Assembly (NCBI RefSeq): GCF_027943255.1
Contig: NC_072893.1
Coordinates: forward strand, 38,090,001-38,154,000
From: Anastrepha obliqua
Taxonomy: Eukaryota; Arthropoda; Insecta; Diptera; Tephritidae
DNA: 64,000 nucleotides
Direction of reading: 5' to 3'
Shown here: positions 61,960 to 64,000 of the stretch, piece by piece
Position numbering within the stretch: position 1 is the first letter of the stretch
Layout of the letters: each line of letters opens with the position of its first letter
Notes under the pieces: generated by a model
Told to the model about the DNA's origin: nothing
Databases searched by the model: none
The model's input: only the letters and a program-made list of their open reading frames with translations
Made by a program: the position numbers and the translations under genes

Positions 61960-62935
61960 ATGTGAGAGAGAATCAATCAAGGATATCTGATTGTGCGCTG
62001 GGTTTCGGACCCGCCACGTAAAAGTTCCCCTCAATGAAAACGAAAACAAAGCCTCGGACGAGAACTTCCTACACTGATGACGACCGCTGCGAAGAACTAA
62101 AAATTACGATTTGAGGGCATGCAGCTGGAATGTCCAGTCTCTTAATGAGGAAGGTGACTCTGCCCATCTGGTTGATGTCCTCAAAAGATCAAAGGCTGAC
62201 ATCAATGTCATCCAAGAGATGCGATGGACGGGGCAAGGCAAGAAAAACATTGGACCTTGCGACGTTTTACACGGCTGCCATGTAAAGGAGCGCAAACTCG
62301 GTGTCGGATTTATTGTGGGAGAGAGACTTCGTCACGAAGTACTTTTGTTCACTTCGGTTGTCGAGTGTTTAGCTATTATCCGCATCTCAGTGAGATTCTC
62401 GCTCATTTACGCCTACGCTCTGACGAAATAGAAGGACGATGCGGCCGAAGATGCCTTCTATGAGCGCCTCGCACGTTCCTATGAGCTCTGCCCCCTAACG
62501 TATGACGCAGAAGCTTGGACGATGCCAATGATGAGGCGTCTGTTAGAGTGTTTGAGAGAAAGATTCTGCAGAAGATTTTTGGACCTTTGCACGTTGGCAA
62601 CGGCGAATATCGCAGGCGATAGAACAATGAGTTGCAAGAGTTTTACGGCGACACAGACATAGCACAGCGAATAAAGATCCAGCGGCTACGTTGACTGGGT
62701 TATGTGGTTTGATTGGATACAAACGCTCCGGCTCTGAAAGTATTCGATACGGTACCAACTAGTGGTGGCCGAGGGAGAGGAAGGCCTCTTCTATGTTGGA
62801 AAGATCTGGTGGAGAAGGACATCGTTTCGATTAAAGGTTGCAAATGGCGCCGGTTGGCATTAGAAAGAAACGACTGGTGCGCTTTGTTAAACTCGGCTAA
62901 ACTCGTCTAAGCGGTTATTGCGCCAATCAAGATGA
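61960..62935 (+). pseudogene. RTE-like LINE with the reverse transcriptase deleted
   Basis: Begins with a 5' leader (ATTGTGCGCTGGGTTTCGGA, CCCGCCACGTAAAA). The endonuclease domain follows at 62111-62431: ACSWNVQSLNEEGDSAHLVD, VIQEMRWTGQGKKNIGPCDV, the GVGFIVGERLRHEV block; the catalytic Glu of QEMRW is visible. At about 62490 it jumps to the C-terminus: LTYDAEAWT, LECLRERFCRRF in one frame or GVFERKILQKIFGPLHVGNG in another, then VEKDIVSIKGCKWRRLALER, NDWCALLNSAK. The whole reverse transcriptase is absent. Stops in the C-terminal part show decay. Confidence 0.8.
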
Positions 62936-62984
62936 ATAAGAAGAGGAAGAGTAAGCGCTGGCATTATACACAAACAAAGAAGTA

Positions 62985-63365
62985 CAACAAGGATTCTAAA
63001 CAAAACAAGAGGCTAAAAAGTGGTGTGAATCTGGTTCCTCTTCTCCAAAACGAGTTCGGGTCCAAAAATCGGCCAAGAAAGTGTTAGCACCAGTTTTTTC
63101 GGATGTGAAATGCATTTTGTTTGTCGATTAATTGCAAACTGGTCAAAAACTAAATTCTTAATATTATTGTAACCTTTAACACCAACTGACGGCAAAAATT
63201 CGTGATAGGAGACCCACTTTGCAAAAGAAAATTATGTAATCAAAGCAGCTGTGGAAGATTTTGCTGCCCTTCCACCTTCTCACTTCAGCGATGGAAGTCA
63301 TAAGCTGAAATCTAATTGGCACAAGTGCAATGATATTCAGGGAGACTATACTCAATGATGAGGAA
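62985..63365 (+). pseudogene. mariner transposase relic, internally deleted
   Basis: Plus frame: KWCESGSSSPKRVRVQKSAK, KVLAPVFSDVKCILFVD, stop, LQTGQKLNS, stop, YYCNL, stop, HQLTAKIRDRRPTLQKKIM, then after a deletion NYVIKAAVEDFAALPPSHFS and NWHKCNDIQGDYTQ. These are the middle and C-terminal parts of a mariner transposase. The deleted part is where HQDNAP and SDFHLF hold two catalytic Asp residues. It is a different family from 42552-43689. Confidence 0.7.
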
Positions 63366-64000
63366 TGTATTTCAAAGAATAAAATTATGTTTTTCTTATC
63401 GAACCGCAAACCTTATTGAATAACCTAGTATTTCGCAGCTGCTTACTGTCCAGTAAGTAGTGAGTATTGAGTTTAATATTGCTCCATCCAACTGATCAGA
63501 AACTGGTATGTATCGCAATTATCACGCTAAATGAAATTAAATAAAATTTTTGACAAACAGTTTTCCTGCTTCTTGGTTGTAAATTAGCAAAATAGGGCGA
63601 GGCTGATCCTTTCTGCGCGCCTGTTAAGACTATTTCGATTTCATTTTTATTTGCAACTTATGACCTATTTTCAGGAGCAGAATTTGTAGAATATTTGATG
63701 AAATTTTTGTTTTTTTGTTGGCTAACGAAAATTTGTCGGACTGTTCGACGCCGGTGAACTTCTGAATTTGTTGAGGAGATATATTTTTGCAGCAGCTGGT
63801 GGCCGCCTAATTGTGAGAAGTAGAATTTCGTTCCGTTGGCAAAGCAAATAATTGGAAGACCAAATTATTAGATCAGAAAGTGAAAATTATTGAAATGTTG
63901 CTGATTGTTTTGTGCTGTTTTCTTGTGGGAGACTGACAAACTCCGTGCTATAGGAGACTGATACATTTTTTGCTTTGATTGTAAAATTTAACTTTAGACC
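63366..64000. other. No gene seen
   Basis: AT-rich sequence to the window end with no frames, motifs or element ends that I recognise. Confidence 0.45.

Noticed and set aside
1..64000. A hidden gene cluster or defence-like system
   Set aside because: I looked for linked open frames with shared orientation and found only transposon relics; no set of genes could form a pathway.

Overview
The window reads as heterochromatin-like or intergenic DNA from a higher fly, most likely a tephritid fruit fly. It is AT-rich and eukaryotic, with no operons and no bacterial signals. It is densely packed with decayed transposable elements whose families (mariner and other Tc1/mariner elements, piggyBac, Jockey-like and RTE-like LINEs, a tRNA-derived SINE) are typical of Diptera. 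The organism call is an inference from this repeat content; I could not search it. I found no host protein-coding gene, rRNA or functional tRNA that I can defend. Nearly every coding stretch is a broken transposon gene.

Layout. 1-4.8 kb: a pair of small inverted-repeat elements, a LINE tail and a dead mariner. 4.9-7.9 kb: a Jockey-like LINE between two copies of an AT-rich repeat, one of which carries a 257-bp MITE. 8.3-11.2 kb: SINE copies and an internally deleted Tc1/mariner element. 12.4-13.5 kb: two adjacent ORFs sharing an unusual Arg-rich motif, then a LINE RNase H piece. 14.5-15.2 kb: a TTAA-flanked element. 16.3-18.8 kb: a second Jockey-like LINE with an intact FADD motif. 19.5-22.4 kb: Tc1/mariner, LINE and mariner pieces and a complete SINE with target-site duplication. 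22.9-25.5 kb: an AT-rich tandem array split by another TTAA element, then a mariner 5' half.

27-30 kb: a CpG-rich, promoter-like stretch and repeats. 30-34 kb and 36.4-39.5 kb: nests of LINE fragments, one split by a DUF4780-type ORF, one by a 379-bp DD41D-type MITE and one by an RNase H LINE. 41.2-43.7 kb: another RNase H LINE and a near full-length mariner with both ends. 44.1-52.6 kb: a cluster of related TTAA elements with a Tc1/mariner nested in one, around a third type of LINE. 53.8-58.5 kb: RTE-like LINE pieces (one rearranged head to head), a piggyBac transposase relic and a DD41D-type element. 59.6-59.9 kb: a polypurine minisatellite. 62-63.4 kb: an RTE-like element with its reverse transcriptase deleted, then a mariner relic.

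How the parts relate. The elements are layered, so relative ages can be read. Several insertions can be proved from within the window, because an uninterrupted copy of the target lies elsewhere: the 257-bp MITE, the Tc1/mariner inside a TTAA element, and the TTAA element inside the tandem array. The most novel item is a set of non-coding TTAA-flanked elements. They differ in sequence but share the same modules at about the same positions. I do not see an undescribed gene system; the interest lies in these non-autonomous families and in the nesting.
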